DNA of 58,003 nt from Burkholderiales bacterium (GTDB taxonomy: Bacteria; Pseudomonadota; Gammaproteobacteria; Burkholderiales; WYBJ01). A program made the translations under genes and the position numbers. The stretch lies in the NCBI GenBank assembly GCA_020848435.1, contig JADLAC010000031.1:1-58003 (forward strand), read 5' to 3'. The notes beneath the pieces were generated by a model that was not told where the DNA came from, searched no databases, and saw only the letters and a program-made list of their open reading frames with translations. Of this stretch, positions 32,203-41,975 are shown one piece after another (position 1 is the stretch's first letter; each line of letters opens with the position of its first letter).

Positions 32203-34014
32203 ATGACGTGCCTCAAGGGCGCAGAGATCATCGTCGATTACCTGGTCAAGGAGCGCATCCCCTATCTCATCGGCCTGTGCGGGCATGGCGACGTGGGACT
32301 CATGGACGCCGCGCTCGATCGCCAGGACAAGATCAAGACCGTATCGACCCACAACGAGCAGATCGCCGGCTTCATGGCCGACGCCTACTTCCGTGTCAGC
32401 GGGCAGCCCGTGGCGACCTTCACCTCCTGCGGTCCCGGCTCGGTCAACATCCAGATGGCGATCGCATGCGCGTTGTTCGATGCTTCACCCCTGCTCGCGA
32501 TCACCGGCAACGTGCCGACGCAACAGTTCAACCGCGGGCCCTTCCAGGAATTCGGCCATCACTACCAGGCCGATTTCGTCTCGGCGATGCGGCCCTACGT
32601 GAAGCGCAGCTTCCAGGCCACGCGCGCCGACATGCTGCCCGACATGATGCGCGACGCGTATCGAACGATGGTCACCGGACGGCCCGGTCCGGTGCATCTC
32701 GATATCCCGTTCAACGTCTTCACCGAAAGCGCCGAGGTGTCCGTGCCCGAGCCCGGCGAGTGGCACGGCGGGCTCGGCGTGCGCTCGCAGGGCGAGCCCG
32801 CGAGCGTCGCGCGGGCGCTCGAGCTGCTGTCGGCCGCCGAACGCCCGCTGGTGCTGGCCGGCTACGGCTGCACGCTCTCAGGGGCAGGCGCGGCACTGGT
32901 CCAACTCGCCGAACGCCTGCGCCTGCCGGTGGCGACCACGCCGCAAGGCAGGGGCGCATTCGACGAAGCTCACCCGCTGAGCGTCGGCCCGACGGGGCGC
33001 GACGGCGTCTACGCGGCCAACCGCGCCGCCCGCGCGTGCGACGTCCTGCTCGCGCTCGGTACCCGCTTCGGCGATCGCAGCACCAGCAGCTGGGAGCCTG
33101 GGATCACGCATCGAATTCCGCCGACGCGCTTGATTCATGTCGATCACGACCCGGCGCAGCTCGGCAAGAACTATCCGACCAGCGTCGGCATCGCGGGCGA
33201 CGTCCGCCTGGTGCTCGCGCAGTTGCTCGACCAGGCGCTGTGCGCGAACCCCAAGGCGTTGCCGCAAGACAGCGGCTGGCTCGCGTCGATCGAGCGCTGG
33301 AAGCGCGCCTGGGCGGATGCCTTGGCGACGACCTCGGGCTCGCAGACCTATCCGATCCATCCCGACCGGCTGATGCGCGAGCTGAGCCGCGCGCTGTCCG
33401 ACGACACGATCCTCGTCTCCGATATCGGCGCCCACCATAGCTGGATGGTGCAGCAGTGCCGTATTCCGCCGCGGGGACGGCTGCTGCAATCCGGCGGGTT
33501 CGCCGCCATGGGATTCGGCGTGGGCGGCGCCTTGGGCGCGCAGCTCGCCGCACCCGATCGCGGCGTGGTGGCGGTGGTCGGCGATGGCGGCTTCCTGATG
33601 CACGCGAGCGCTGTCGCCACCGCGGTCGAATACGAGCTGCCGGTGGTATGGGTGGTGTGGAACAACATGGGATTCGTCTCGATTCGCGATCTGCAGGCCG
33701 GATTCTTCGGCCCCGAGCGCGAATTCGCGACCCGGTTTCGTTCCGCCCGCAGCGGCAAGCTCATCTCCACCGACTTCGCCAAGCTGGGCGAAGCGATGGG
33801 CGCGCAAGGCATTCGCATCGAGCGCGCGGCCGAGCTCGGAGACGTCATCGCAGCAGCGCTCGCCGCGCGCCGGCCGACCGTCATCGATGTCGCTGTGCAA
33901 GCCGACGTGCGCCGGCGCACGGCGGGCGGATGGAGCATGCCGCCGCTGGCGACCGCCGCGCCGAACTTCGATCCCGATCCGCTTGGCGTCGAGCCGGCGC
34001 CGCCGGCGCGCTAG
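32203..34014 (+). CDS. ThDP-dependent enzyme, acetolactate-synthase-like
   Basis: 603 residues with the three-domain layout of the acetolactate synthase/benzoylformate decarboxylase group. The N-terminal pyrimidine-binding domain has the cofactor-activating Glu in STHNEQIAGFMADAYFRVSG. The middle domain follows, and the C-terminal ThDP motif is VGDGGFLMHASAVATAVEYE with the distal Asn in VVWNNMGF. No FAD-specific feature is obvious and no regulatory small subunit is adjacent, so a catabolic decarboxylase, carboligase or hydrolase role is more likely than valine/isoleucine synthesis. A Bug gene follows 73 bp downstream. Confidence 0.9.
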   Translation: MTCLKGAEIIVDYLVKERIPYLIGLCGHGDVGLMDAALDRQDKIKTVSTHNEQIAGFMADAYFRVSGQPVATFTSCGPGSVNIQMAIACALFDASPLLAITGNVPTQQFNRGPFQEFGHHYQADFVSAMRPYVKRSFQATRADMLPDMMRDAYRTMVTGRPGPVHLDIPFNVFTESAEVSVPEPGEWHGGLGVRSQGEPASVARALELLSAAERPLVLAGYGCTLSGAGAALVQLAERLRLPVATTPQGRGAFDEAHPLSVGPTGRDGVYAANRAARACDVLLALGTRFGDRSTSSWEPGITHRIPPTRLIHVDHDPAQLGKNYPTSVGIAGDVRLVLAQLLDQALCANPKALPQDSGWLASIERWKRAWADALATTSGSQTYPIHPDRLMRELSRALSDDTILVSDIGAHHSWMVQQCRIPPRGRLLQSGGFAAMGFGVGGALGAQLAAPDRGVVAVVGDGGFLMHASAVATAVEYELPVVWVVWNNMGFVSIRDLQAGFFGPEREFATRFRSARSGKLISTDFAKLGEAMGAQGIRIERAAELGDVIAAALAARRPTVIDVAVQADVRRRTAGGWSMPPLATAAPNFDPDPLGVEPAPPAR

Positions 34015-34087
34015 CCCGGATGTTTTTCGCCGGCGTAAGCACATCATCGCTCGCCGCCTCGGGTGAGCCCATGGAGGATACTGCACC

Positions 34088-35047
34088 ATGCCATTGCCAT
34101 TGCGTATCGCCGTATTGTCGATTGTCTCGGTCGGCGCGGCCTCGGCGCAGAGCTTTCCGTCCAAGCCCGTATCCCTGGTGGTGCCCTTCGCCGCCGGCGG
34201 CTCGACCGATGTAGTCGCACGCACCCTCGGCCAGCGCCTGAGCGAGATCTGGGGACAACCCGTCATCGTCTTGAACCGTGTCGGCGCCGGCGGGCGCATG
34301 GGTACCGAGTTCGCCGCGCGCGCCGCGCCCGATGGCCATACGCTGCTGTTCGGCACCACCGCCTTGGCGATCAATCCGGCGCTCTACGCGAAGATGAACT
34401 ACGACGTGCTCGTCGACCTCGTGCCCATCAGCAAGCTCTCGACCACGCCCAACCTGCTCGCGGTGCATCCCTCCGTACCCGCGAAGACGGTGCGAGAGCT
34501 CATTGCGCTCGCCCGCTCCAAGCCCGGCGTGTTGCACTCCGCTTCCGGCGGCACCGCGAGCTCCAACCATCTCGGGCTGCTGCTGTTCAACACCATGGCG
34601 GGCGTCGACATCGCGCATGTTCCCTACAAGGGCGCGACCGCGGCAACGCTGGATGTCGCGGGCGGACACGTCGATATGACCTTCACGCCGCTGATCTCGG
34701 GCCTGGGGCTGGCTCAGTCCGGCAAGGTGCGTGCTCTGGCGGTGACCAGCGCCACGCGCTCGCCCGTATTGCCGCAGGTTCCGACCATCAGCGAAGCGGG
34801 CGTCGCGGGCTACGAGCTGTCGTCATGGGTCGGCGTACTCGCCCCGCGCGGCACCGCTCGCGGCCTGGTCGAGCGCATTCATGGCGCGGCGCTGTCCAGC
34901 CTGCAAGCGCCCAAGGTCAAGGCCGTGATGGCGGAAAACGGCGCCAACCTGATCGGCAACAGCGCCGAGGAGTTCGCGCGCGAGCTCAAGGCCGAAATCG
35001 CCAAGTGGACCAAGGTCGCGCAAGCCGCCGGCATCAAGTTGGAATGA
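34088..35047 (+). CDS. Bug (TctC-family) periplasmic solute-binding protein
   Basis: 319 residues with signal peptide MPLPLRIAVLSIVSVGAASA. Landmarks: VSLVVPFAAGGSTDVVARTL, VIVLNRVGAGGRMG, APDGHTLLFGTTALAINPAL, HVPYKGATAATLDVAGGHVD and PTISEAGVAGYELSSWVGVL. GGAGGA precedes the start. It is the seventh Bug gene of the window, downstream of the ThDP enzyme and probably on the same transcript. It ends five bases before the minus-strand receiver-kinase stop. Confidence 0.93.
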   Translation: MPLPLRIAVLSIVSVGAASAQSFPSKPVSLVVPFAAGGSTDVVARTLGQRLSEIWGQPVIVLNRVGAGGRMGTEFAARAAPDGHTLLFGTTALAINPALYAKMNYDVLVDLVPISKLSTTPNLLAVHPSVPAKTVRELIALARSKPGVLHSASGGTASSNHLGLLLFNTMAGVDIAHVPYKGATAATLDVAGGHVDMTFTPLISGLGLAQSGKVRALAVTSATRSPVLPQVPTISEAGVAGYELSSWVGVLAPRGTARGLVERIHGAALSSLQAPKVKAVMAENGANLIGNSAEEFARELKAEIAKWTKVAQAAGIKLE

Positions 35048-35051
35048 GCGC

Positions 35052-36173
35052 TCACAGCGTGAGCTTGGCACGCTGCGGCAAGCCCCTGCGCGGCAGCGAC
35101 ACCACGAAGCTCGTGTAGCCCTCCGCGTCGCTTGCCGCTTGCAGGCTGGCGCCGTGGGCTTCGGCGAGCTGCTTGGCGATGTACAGCCCGAGCCCCAGGC
35201 CGCCCGCGCCCGGCTTGGCCGACTTGAACGGCTCGAACAGCGTATGCATGTGCTCCGGCGCGATCGTGCCCCGGTTGCGAACTTCGACGAGAAGGCGATC
35301 GGGTTCCGAGCCATCGAGGCTGACCGACACCGGGCTCGACCGATCGCCATGCTGGAGCGCATTGCCCACCAGGTTGGAAAAAACCTGGGACAGACGGTCG
35401 GCGTCGAAGGCCGCCGTGGTATCACCGCGAGAGTGCAGCGTAACGCGGCCCTGGTTGCGCGGGCCGACCAGCTCATCGAGTATGGGCGCGAGCACGCGTG
35501 CAAGGTCGAGCTCGCTCGTATTGAGCGCGAGCCCGCCGGATCGGATGCGGGCGAGATCGAGCAATTGCTCGATCATCCGCGCCATGCGTTTCGCGCTGCC
35601 GCGGATGCGTTCGCCCAAAGCGATGACGTTCGGATCGGTGGATTGGCGGACGAGCAGCTCGGCGCTAAGTGCGATGGCATGCAGCGGATTGCGCAGGTCG
35701 TGGCCGAGCACGGCACCGAACATTTCGTTCAGCCTGAGCGCGTTCTTAAGCTCCAGGAGCTGCTCCGAGAGCCGGCGCCGCTGGGCGAACAGCTCCACGA
35801 ATACATCCACCTTGCTCCTCAAGATGCGCGGGTCGAAGGGCTTGTGGAGAAAGTCGACGGCGCCTGCCTCGTAGCCCTTGAACGTGCGCATGGGGTCCTG
35901 CGATGCGGCAGTCATGAATATGATCGGCACGCCGCGGCTACGCTCGACGCCGCGCATCAGCTCGGCGAGCTCGAAACCGTCCATGCCGGGCATGCGCACA
36001 TCGATGAGCGCGAGCGCCACCTCGTGGCGCAGCAGCAGCTCGAGCGCCTCGGTACCCGACCCGGCCTCGAGCAGGCGCAATCCGGGCCGCGCGATCGCGC
36101 TCGCGACCGCAGCGATGTTCTGCGCGATGTCGTCCACGACGAGGACGTTGATGGTGTCTGCGGGGTCTGTCAT
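35052..36173 (-). CDS. receiver-histidine kinase (REC-HisKA-HATPase)
   Basis: 373 residues. The N-terminal receiver domain is INVLVVDDIAQNIAAV, with phospho-acceptor Asp in LALIDVRMPGMDGFELAELM and Lys in FLHKPFDPRIL. A short coiled-coil leads to HisKA (GHDLRNPLHAIALSAELLVR, with phospho-His) and HATPase_c (NLVGNALQHGDRSSP; the G box is AKPGAGGLGLGLYIAKQLAE). There is no membrane segment, so it is cytosolic. Last of four overlapping minus-strand genes; it starts at 36173, overlapping the cheB stop by one base. Its receiver is probably phosphorylated by the hybrid kinase of the same operon. Confidence 0.9.
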   Translation of the reverse strand: MTDPADTINVLVVDDIAQNIAAVASAIARPGLRLLEAGSGTEALELLLRHEVALALIDVRMPGMDGFELAELMRGVERSRGVPIIFMTAASQDPMRTFKGYEAGAVDFLHKPFDPRILRSKVDVFVELFAQRRRLSEQLLELKNALRLNEMFGAVLGHDLRNPLHAIALSAELLVRQSTDPNVIALGERIRGSAKRMARMIEQLLDLARIRSGGLALNTSELDLARVLAPILDELVGPRNQGRVTLHSRGDTTAAFDADRLSQVFSNLVGNALQHGDRSSPVSVSLDGSEPDRLLVEVRNRGTIAPEHMHTLFEPFKSAKPGAGGLGLGLYIAKQLAEAHGASLQAASDAEGYTSFVVSLPRRGLPQRAKLTL

Positions 36174-36769
36174 CACGGCCTGACGAAGCGAGCGAGCTCG
36201 GTTGCCATCTCGGACAGCGCCAGTATACGGTCGGCCCCCGCGTATCGAAGGGCGCTTTCGGGCATCACCGGCGAGACCGAGGTTGACGGCTGTTGCACCC
36301 ACGCCAAACCGCCTGCGCGGCGGATCGCGTCGAGACCGCGCGCGCCGTCTTCGTTGGCTCCCGTCAGCACGATACCGAGCAGCGCTTCGCGGTAGGCGTA
36401 CGCGGCCGACTCGAACAGCACATCGATCGAGGGCCGGCAGAAGTTGACCGGCTCGTCGACCGACAACGCCAAGGTGCGAGCGGGCTCGACCAGCAGGTGA
36501 TAGCCCGGCGGCGCGACGTACACCGTTCCCGGCACGACGCTGTCCTTGTCGAACGCCTCGCGCACCGGCAGCGCGCAGTGCGGCGCCAGCACCTCGACGA
36601 GCAAGCCCTCGTTGCTGGCGGGAATGTGCATGACGAGCAGCAGCGCGGGCACGAAGCTCGGCGGCAGCGCTTGCAGCAGCAGCGTCAGCGCATCGATACC
36701 GCCGCTGGAGGCGCCCACCGCGACCGCTTCGATCGAGCGCCCTGCGTGCATCGGTTGCTTCGCACTCAT
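36173..36769 (-). CDS. CheB-type protein-glutamate methylesterase, stand-alone catalytic domain
   Basis: 198 residues, just the CheB catalytic domain. The catalytic triad segments are AVGASSGGIDALT (Ser), LVMHIPASNEG (His) and GIVLTGANEDGARGLDAI (Asp). No receiver domain is fused, unlike classical CheB, so control by phosphorylation would have to come from another operon protein. The start overlaps the cheR stop (ATGA). No chemoreceptor, CheA or CheW is near, so the pair probably acts outside chemotaxis. Confidence 0.9.
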   Translation of the reverse strand: MSAKQPMHAGRSIEAVAVGASSGGIDALTLLLQALPPSFVPALLLVMHIPASNEGLLVEVLAPHCALPVREAFDKDSVVPGTVYVAPPGYHLLVEPARTLALSVDEPVNFCRPSIDVLFESAAYAYREALLGIVLTGANEDGARGLDAIRRAGGLAWVQQPSTSVSPVMPESALRYAGADRILALSEMATELARFVRP

Positions 36770-37596
36770 CGCTTTCGGTACAGGCGCTGGCGCCCCGGCA
36801 GCTCCTCGAGGCTCGCGGCGAGCGCACTGAAACGCAGGCTTTCACGGCTGCCGAGCCCGAGGTAGCCGCGGTGGACCAGGGCCTCGTGAAACACGCCCAG
36901 CGCCCGATTCTGCAACTCGCGATCGAAATAGATCAGGACGTTGCGGCACGACACGAAGTGCACCTCCGAGAATACGGCATCGGTGGCGAGACTGTGGTCG
37001 GCATACAGGACACGCTGGCGTAGCGAGCGGTCGAATATCGCACTGCCGTAGGCGGCGTGGTAGTAGTCGCTGAGCGAGCGCGTACCGCCGGCGGCGAGGT
37101 AGCTCGCGCTGAACTGGGCCATCCTGGCGATCGGATAGACGCCCGCCTTCGCCACGCCGAGCGCTTTCGGATTGATGTCGGTCGCGTAGATGAGCGAGCG
37201 ATCCAGCACGTCCTCCTCGTCCAGGACGATCGCGAGCGAGATCACCTCCTCACCCGTGCTACAGCCCGCGATCCACAGCTTCACCGAAGGATAGGTCCGC
37301 AGGAACGGCACCACTTCGGCGCGCAGCGCGCGAAAGTAGTCGGGATCGCGAAACATCTCACTCACCTGCACGGTGAAATACTCCAGGGTCTGCGCGAACA
37401 CCTCCGGCTCGTGCAGTATCCGATCCTGTAGCTGCGAGACGCTGCGGCAGCCGAAGCGTTGCATCGCCTGGCTCACCCGCCGCCTTAGCGATGCGAGGGC
37501 ATAATGACGGAAGTCGTGCTGGTAACGGTGATAGATCGCATCCAGCAAGAGCTTCAGCTCGTGGTCGAACGCGTCCTCGCGCGCGTGCTGCGTCAT
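36766..37596 (-). CDS. CheR-type protein-glutamate methyltransferase
   Basis: 276 residues from ATG 37596, which overlaps the hybrid-kinase stop (ATGA). The CheR N-terminal helical domain (HDFRHYALASLRRRVSQAMQ) is joined to the SAM-binding domain: VSEMFRDPDYFRALRAEVVP, VKLWIAGCSTGEEVISLAIV, DRSLIYATDINPKALGVAKA and VSCRNVLIYFDRELQNRALG. It methylates glutamates of a receptor-type protein. The only sensor encoded beside it is the hybrid kinase, so a methylation-tuned kinase system is a plausible inference. Confidence 0.92.
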   Translation of the reverse strand: MTQHAREDAFDHELKLLLDAIYHRYQHDFRHYALASLRRRVSQAMQRFGCRSVSQLQDRILHEPEVFAQTLEYFTVQVSEMFRDPDYFRALRAEVVPFLRTYPSVKLWIAGCSTGEEVISLAIVLDEEDVLDRSLIYATDINPKALGVAKAGVYPIARMAQFSASYLAAGGTRSLSDYYHAAYGSAIFDRSLRQRVLYADHSLATDAVFSEVHFVSCRNVLIYFDRELQNRALGVFHEALVHRGYLGLGSRESLRFSALAASLEELPGRQRLYRKR

Positions 37597-40500
37597 TTCT
37601 TCATCCACACCCGGCACAGCGACAGCAGCCGGTCGAGGTCGAACGGCTTGGAGATGTAGTCGTTGGCGCCTGCATCCAGGCAGGCGCGGCGATCCTCGGG
37701 CATGGCCTTGGCCGTGAGCGCGATGATCGGCACCGCGCTTGCCGCCGAGCCCCGAATCGCCCGGATCGCGGCCAAACCGTCCATCTCCGGCATCATGATG
37801 TCCATCAGCACCAGATCCGGCGGCTCGGCGTCGGTGGCGAGCGCGAGCGCCTCGCGCCCATTGCGCGCGATCTTGAGCTTCGCTCCCAAGGGCTCGATCA
37901 CGCTCGACAGGGCGTAGACGTTACGCACGTCGTCTTCGGCGAGCAGAATCGTGCGCCCCTCGAAAGCGGCGTCGCGCTCGCGTGCCTGGCGCAGGAGCTT
38001 CTGCTGGTCGGGCGGCAATTGCGCCTCGACGCGGTGCAAGAACAGGCTCACCTCGTCGAGCAGACGCTCGGGGGAGCGGGCGCCCTTGACGATGATCGAT
38101 CGCGAATATCGGCGCAGGCGCGCTTCGTCTTGCGGCGTCAGCACCCGCCCGGTATAGACGATGACCGGGGGCGATGCGAATTTCTCCCCGGCGCTCATGC
38201 GCTCCAGGATCTCGAATCCGCTCGCATCCGGCAGCGCGAGATCCATCACGATGCAGTCGAAGGCTTCGGCGGCGAGCTTTTCCAGCGCTTGCGCGCCCGT
38301 CGCAGCCAGCTCGATCTCGAGGTCGTCGGCCTGCAACAGCACTGCGATGCTGTTGGCGAGCGCGGCATCGTCTTCGACGATCAGGAGCTTGCGCGCGCCC
38401 TTGCCCGAACGCGCCTCCAGAGCCGCCACCGCCTGCAGCAGCCGATCCCGCGCGACCGGCTTCAGGGTGTAGCCGACGGCGCCCAGCTCGAGCGCCGGCT
38501 GGGTGTGGTCCTCGACCGAGATCATGTGCACCGGGATGTGCCGCGTCAGCGGATCGCGCTTCAACCGCTCCAGGACTGCGAGGCCCGAGTGGTCTGGAAG
38601 ACCGACGTCGAGCACGATGCCGGAGGGCTCCAGCTCATGCGCGAGCTTGAGCGCTTCGGCGCCGGAGCTGGTGTGAACGCAATCCAGATCGAGGTCGTGC
38701 GCGACGCCGTACAGGATGCCGGCGAACTTGGGATCGTCCTCGACCACCAGGATCACGCGCTCGCGGCTGCGCGCGGCGCGATCGTCGTCGATATGGGCCG
38801 GGACCTCGGACGGCGGCAGCACGGCTCGGGGCGCCCGCGCCGAATGCTGCCCGGATAGCGCCAGCGGCCAATCGAGGCCGGCGGGTGCCGGCGGTGGTGA
38901 CGCTGGGGTCGCGCGTCGCGTGCTCTCGACTGTCACCTCGGGCGGCACGACCAGCGTGAACGTGCTGCCCACGCCCACCTTGCTCTGAACGCGAATGGCG
39001 CCGCCCAGCAGCCGCGCCAGCTCGCGCGAAATCGACAGCCCCAAGCCCGTGCCGCCGTATTTGCGGCTGGTGGTGCCGTCGGCCTGGTGGAACGCCTCGA
39101 AGATCGCCGCCTGCTCCTCCTCGGCGATGCCGATGCCGGTATCTTCGACGGCGAAGGCGAGCATGCCGCTGGCCTCGGGTGCAACGCTCAGCGTCACCGC
39201 GCCCGCTTCGGTGAACTTGATCGCGTTCGACAGCAGGTTTCGCAGCACCTGCTCGAGGCGCCGCGCGTCGGTCGTCAAGACCGAGGCGGCTTGCGGACTC
39301 GCGGCAATCTCGAATGCGAGCCCTTTGCGTGTCGCCTGGGGAGCGAAGCCATCCCTCAGGCGCTCGAGAATCTGCGCGAGCGCTACCGGCTCGGGCTGGA
39401 TGTCGGCGTGGCCGGCTTCGATCTTGGACAGATCCAGGATATCGTTGATGAGCGCGAGCAGATCCTGGTTCGCGGTCTGGATGACCCTGGCGTAATTGAC
39501 CTGCTGCTCGGACAGATTGCCGCTCTTGTTGTCCGCGAGCACCTGCGCCAGGATGAGCGAGCTGTTGAGCGGCGTTCGCAGCTCGTGCGACATGTTGGCC
39601 AGGAATTCGGACTTGTAGCGGCTGGCGCGCTCCAACCGGCGCGCGGAATCGCGCAAGCCGCTTTGCGCTTCCAACAACTGCTCCTTCTGGCGCTCGAGCT
39701 CGTTGGTGCGCAGCTCGAGCTGGGCGTTGATCTGCTCCAGCTCCGCCTGCTGGTTCTCCAGGCGCAGCTGCGACTCCTTGAGCGCCCGGGCATGTTCTTC
39801 CAGCTCTTCGTTGCTCGCCTTGAGCTCCTCCTGTTGGACCTGGAGCTCTTCGCTCTGCCGCTGGGTCTGCTGCAGCAGCTCGAGCACGCGTTGCCGGTAC
39901 AGCGCGGAACGCAGCGCGATGCCCATCGATTCGGCGATGCGCTCGAGCAGCTCGAGCGAGGACGACAAATCGCCCGGCTGGTGCAGAAAACCGAGCTCGA
40001 CGACGCCGTACGGCACGCCATCGGCCGTGAGCGCGGATACGAGGACCAGCCGCGGCGCCGCCTGCCCGAGCGCGGAGCGCACCGTGAGGTAGTCGGGCGG
40101 GACCTCGCGCAGTAGCGCCGGCTTGCCGTCGCGCGCGACTTGGCCGACGAGGCCCTCGCCCATGCGGAAACGCTCGGGCACCTCGCCGCTGAAGCCGTGG
40201 GTCGCGACACGCAGCAGCGCATCGCCTTCGATGCGATACAGCGCGCCGATCTCCGCGCGCAGATAGTGTGCGAGCGCCGCGAGCTGCGCCGAGCCGACCT
40301 GCTCCGGCGGCAGATCGCCCAGCGCGCGCCGCGACACTTCGCCGTGGCCCTCGTTGATCCAGGCGTAGCGCTGCACCTCGGCGCGCGCCTTCAACACCTG
40401 CCGCACGATGATCGCCACCACCCATATGGTGACGAAGCCGATCGAGCGATTGATTCCCGCCAGCTCGGCGACCATGCCCACCGGGGAAATCACGAAGCCG

Positions 40501-40718
40501 AGCAAGAGCAGGAGGCTCGCGATGCTGGCGACATAAAGCGGCAGCATGGGCTTAGTGGCGAAGACGCACACGCCCACCGGAACGATGTACAGGATCCATT
40601 CCGCCATGCCGAGCCGCGTGTAGAAATCGGTGATGAACACGCAGACCAGCAAGGCGGCGATCAACAGCAGCAGCGCAGGTTGGGTCTCGGTCTTGTTCGT
40701 CTCGGTGCTGGGGTGCAT
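37593..40718 (-). CDS. hybrid sensor histidine kinase with three receiver domains
   Basis: 1041 residues from ATG 40718. Order: membrane segments (about 16-115, three or four helices), a GAF-like sensor (about 150-300), a long Glu/Gln-rich coiled coil (about 305-410), HisKA ([20 protein letters not shown]), HATPase_c ([57 protein letters not shown]), then three REC domains, each with its Asp: [24 protein letters not shown] and [12 protein letters not shown]. First gene of the signalling operon with cheR, cheB and a receiver-kinase. The coiled coil resembles helices methylated in chemoreceptors, though I see no proven methylation site. Confidence 0.92.
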   Translation of the reverse strand: MHPSTETNKTETQPALLLLIAALLVCVFITDFYTRLGMAEWILYIVPVGVCVFATKPMLPLYVASIASLLLLLGFVISPVGMVAELAGINRSIGFVTIWVVAIIVRQVLKARAEVQRYAWINEGHGEVSRRALGDLPPEQVGSAQLAALAHYLRAEIGALYRIEGDALLRVATHGFSGEVPERFRMGEGLVGQVARDGKPALLREVPPDYLTVRSALGQAAPRLVLVSALTADGVPYGVVELGFLHQPGDLSSSLELLERIAESMGIALRSALYRQRVLELLQQTQRQSEELQVQQEELKASNEELEEHARALKESQLRLENQQAELEQINAQLELRTNELERQKEQLLEAQSGLRDSARRLERASRYKSEFLANMSHELRTPLNSSLILAQVLADNKSGNLSEQQVNYARVIQTANQDLLALINDILDLSKIEAGHADIQPEPVALAQILERLRDGFAPQATRKGLAFEIAASPQAASVLTTDARRLEQVLRNLLSNAIKFTEAGAVTLSVAPEASGMLAFAVEDTGIGIAEEEQAAIFEAFHQADGTTSRKYGGTGLGLSISRELARLLGGAIRVQSKVGVGSTFTLVVPPEVTVESTRRATPASPPPAPAGLDWPLALSGQHSARAPRAVLPPSEVPAHIDDDRAARSRERVILVVEDDPKFAGILYGVAHDLDLDCVHTSSGAEALKLAHELEPSGIVLDVGLPDHSGLAVLERLKRDPLTRHIPVHMISVEDHTQPALELGAVGYTLKPVARDRLLQAVAALEARSGKGARKLLIVEDDAALANSIAVLLQADDLEIELAATGAQALEKLAAEAFDCIVMDLALPDASGFEILERMSAGEKFASPPVIVYTGRVLTPQDEARLRRYSRSIIVKGARSPERLLDEVSLFLHRVEAQLPPDQQKLLRQARERDAAFEGRTILLAEDDVRNVYALSSVIEPLGAKLKIARNGREALALATDAEPPDLVLMDIMMPEMDGLAAIRAIRGSAASAVPIIALTAKAMPEDRRACLDAGANDYISKPFDLDRLLSLCRVWMKK

Positions 40719-40978
40719 AGCGCTGCCGATAGTCGTCGGGCCGATGATCCTGCCACAATGCCAGCGCACGGCGCCCTCGCCGTGCTCCACGCGCGTCGTT
40801 CCGCCACAACAGGAAAGCGCTCCCGCAACTATCGCGCCCGCAAGCTCGGCGGGCATTCCCGGCCGGCGCACGAGCTGTGCGCCTCGTACCTGGGCAGCGA
40901 CGGCGTTTCGGGTTCGGCGGTCCTCGGGGCGTCGGGACTACGCTCGGCGAGGTTTGGCGCGTGGGCTCGGCTTCCCGA

Positions 40979-41842
40979 TCACAATGCCGCCAGCACCGGC
41001 AGATCGGTCACGAACATGCGCCCGACCGTTTGCGTGATCATCTCCGGTATCCCCGCCGCCATGGCAGCCGTTTGCGCCGTCAAGCCGCACGCCCAGAACA
41101 TCGCGGTATGACCGGGCGGGGGCGCTTTCGCCTTGCCCCAATCCGGCGCCTCGATGTTGTCGATGCCGAGCGCGGCAGGATCGCCGATATGGACCGGCGC
41201 CCCGTGGCAATCGGGATGACGCGACGTGACCGCGGTCATCGCCACCACGGTCTCGTTCGGGACCACTTTCATGCCGACCACGAGCGGCCCGAAGAAAATC
41301 CCTGCCGGAGTGCATTGCCGGTTGGTGATGAACATCGCCGGCGCGGGCGCCGCGTCTTTCGACACGTGCGGCAAATCAACGCCGGCCTCTTGCAGCGGCC
41401 GCGCCAGCGATATCGAGCATCCGGTGAGAAAAGCGACGTGATCGGTGCGCCACAGCGCGTTCAGGTCAGGCACGCGTTCGGCAAAGCGGCCGTTCCTGAA
41501 TATCGAATAGTCGCCGACGTCGGTCCGCAGGTCGGCGCCGGGCGCGGCGCGCTCCGGCGCGGGCGATCCAGGGTCGGTGACGTCCAACAGCGGCAGCGCA
41601 GTGCGGTTGCGCATGCAGAAGCGCATGAAATCGAAGGCGTGCTCGCGACGCACGATGATGACGTTGGCTTGGTGAAAGCCGATGGCGAGGCGCTTGGTAT
41701 GGCCGCGCCAGCGTCCCGCGCGGATATGCTCGCGCACTGCGCGCGGCGTAGCGCGCTCCAGCATTGCGCGCGGCACCTCGGCGGCATCGGTGCCGCCGAT
41801 GTCGAAATCCGCTTTCCTCGCACGTTCCGGCAATGCTGGCAT
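40979..41842 (-). CDS. D-glutamate cyclase-like (DUF1445/putative hydro-lyase) protein
   Basis: 287 residues from about ATG 41842. It has the DUF1445 signatures VPDLNALWRTDHVAFLTGCS, MFITNRQCTPAGIFFGPLVV, IGDPAALGIDNIEAPDWGKA and PGHTAMFWACGLTAQTA. Some members are mitochondrial D-glutamate cyclases; bacterial copies are usually annotated as putative hydro-lyases. It stands between the signalling operon and the antitoxin-like gene, with no obvious operon partner. A role in handling D-glutamate or a related hydroxy acid would fit the catabolic neighbourhood, but that is inference. Confidence 0.83.
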   Translation of the reverse strand: MPALPERARKADFDIGGTDAAEVPRAMLERATPRAVREHIRAGRWRGHTKRLAIGFHQANVIIVRREHAFDFMRFCMRNRTALPLLDVTDPGSPAPERAAPGADLRTDVGDYSIFRNGRFAERVPDLNALWRTDHVAFLTGCSISLARPLQEAGVDLPHVSKDAAPAPAMFITNRQCTPAGIFFGPLVVGMKVVPNETVVAMTAVTSRHPDCHGAPVHIGDPAALGIDNIEAPDWGKAKAPPPGHTAMFWACGLTAQTAAMAAGIPEMITQTVGRMFVTDLPVLAAL

Positions 41843-41975
41843 GTCGGCTCCCTGATCGAGCGCTCAGCCCGACGCCGCTGCCGGCGACGGAGGCAACCGG
41901 GCAACGGGCGCGAGTCCGCGGCGCCGCCGAAAGCGCCGTGCCGGCGTACCGCGCCTTTCTACCACAACCTCGCTC

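Noticed and set aside
36293..36865. Plus-strand frame opposite cheB
   Set aside because: His/Gln/Arg-rich antisense of a gene with a clear catalytic triad.
39087..40115. 342-codon plus-strand frame opposite the hybrid kinase
   Set aside because: Leu/Gln-rich because it is antisense to the coiled coil; no ribosome binding site or family.
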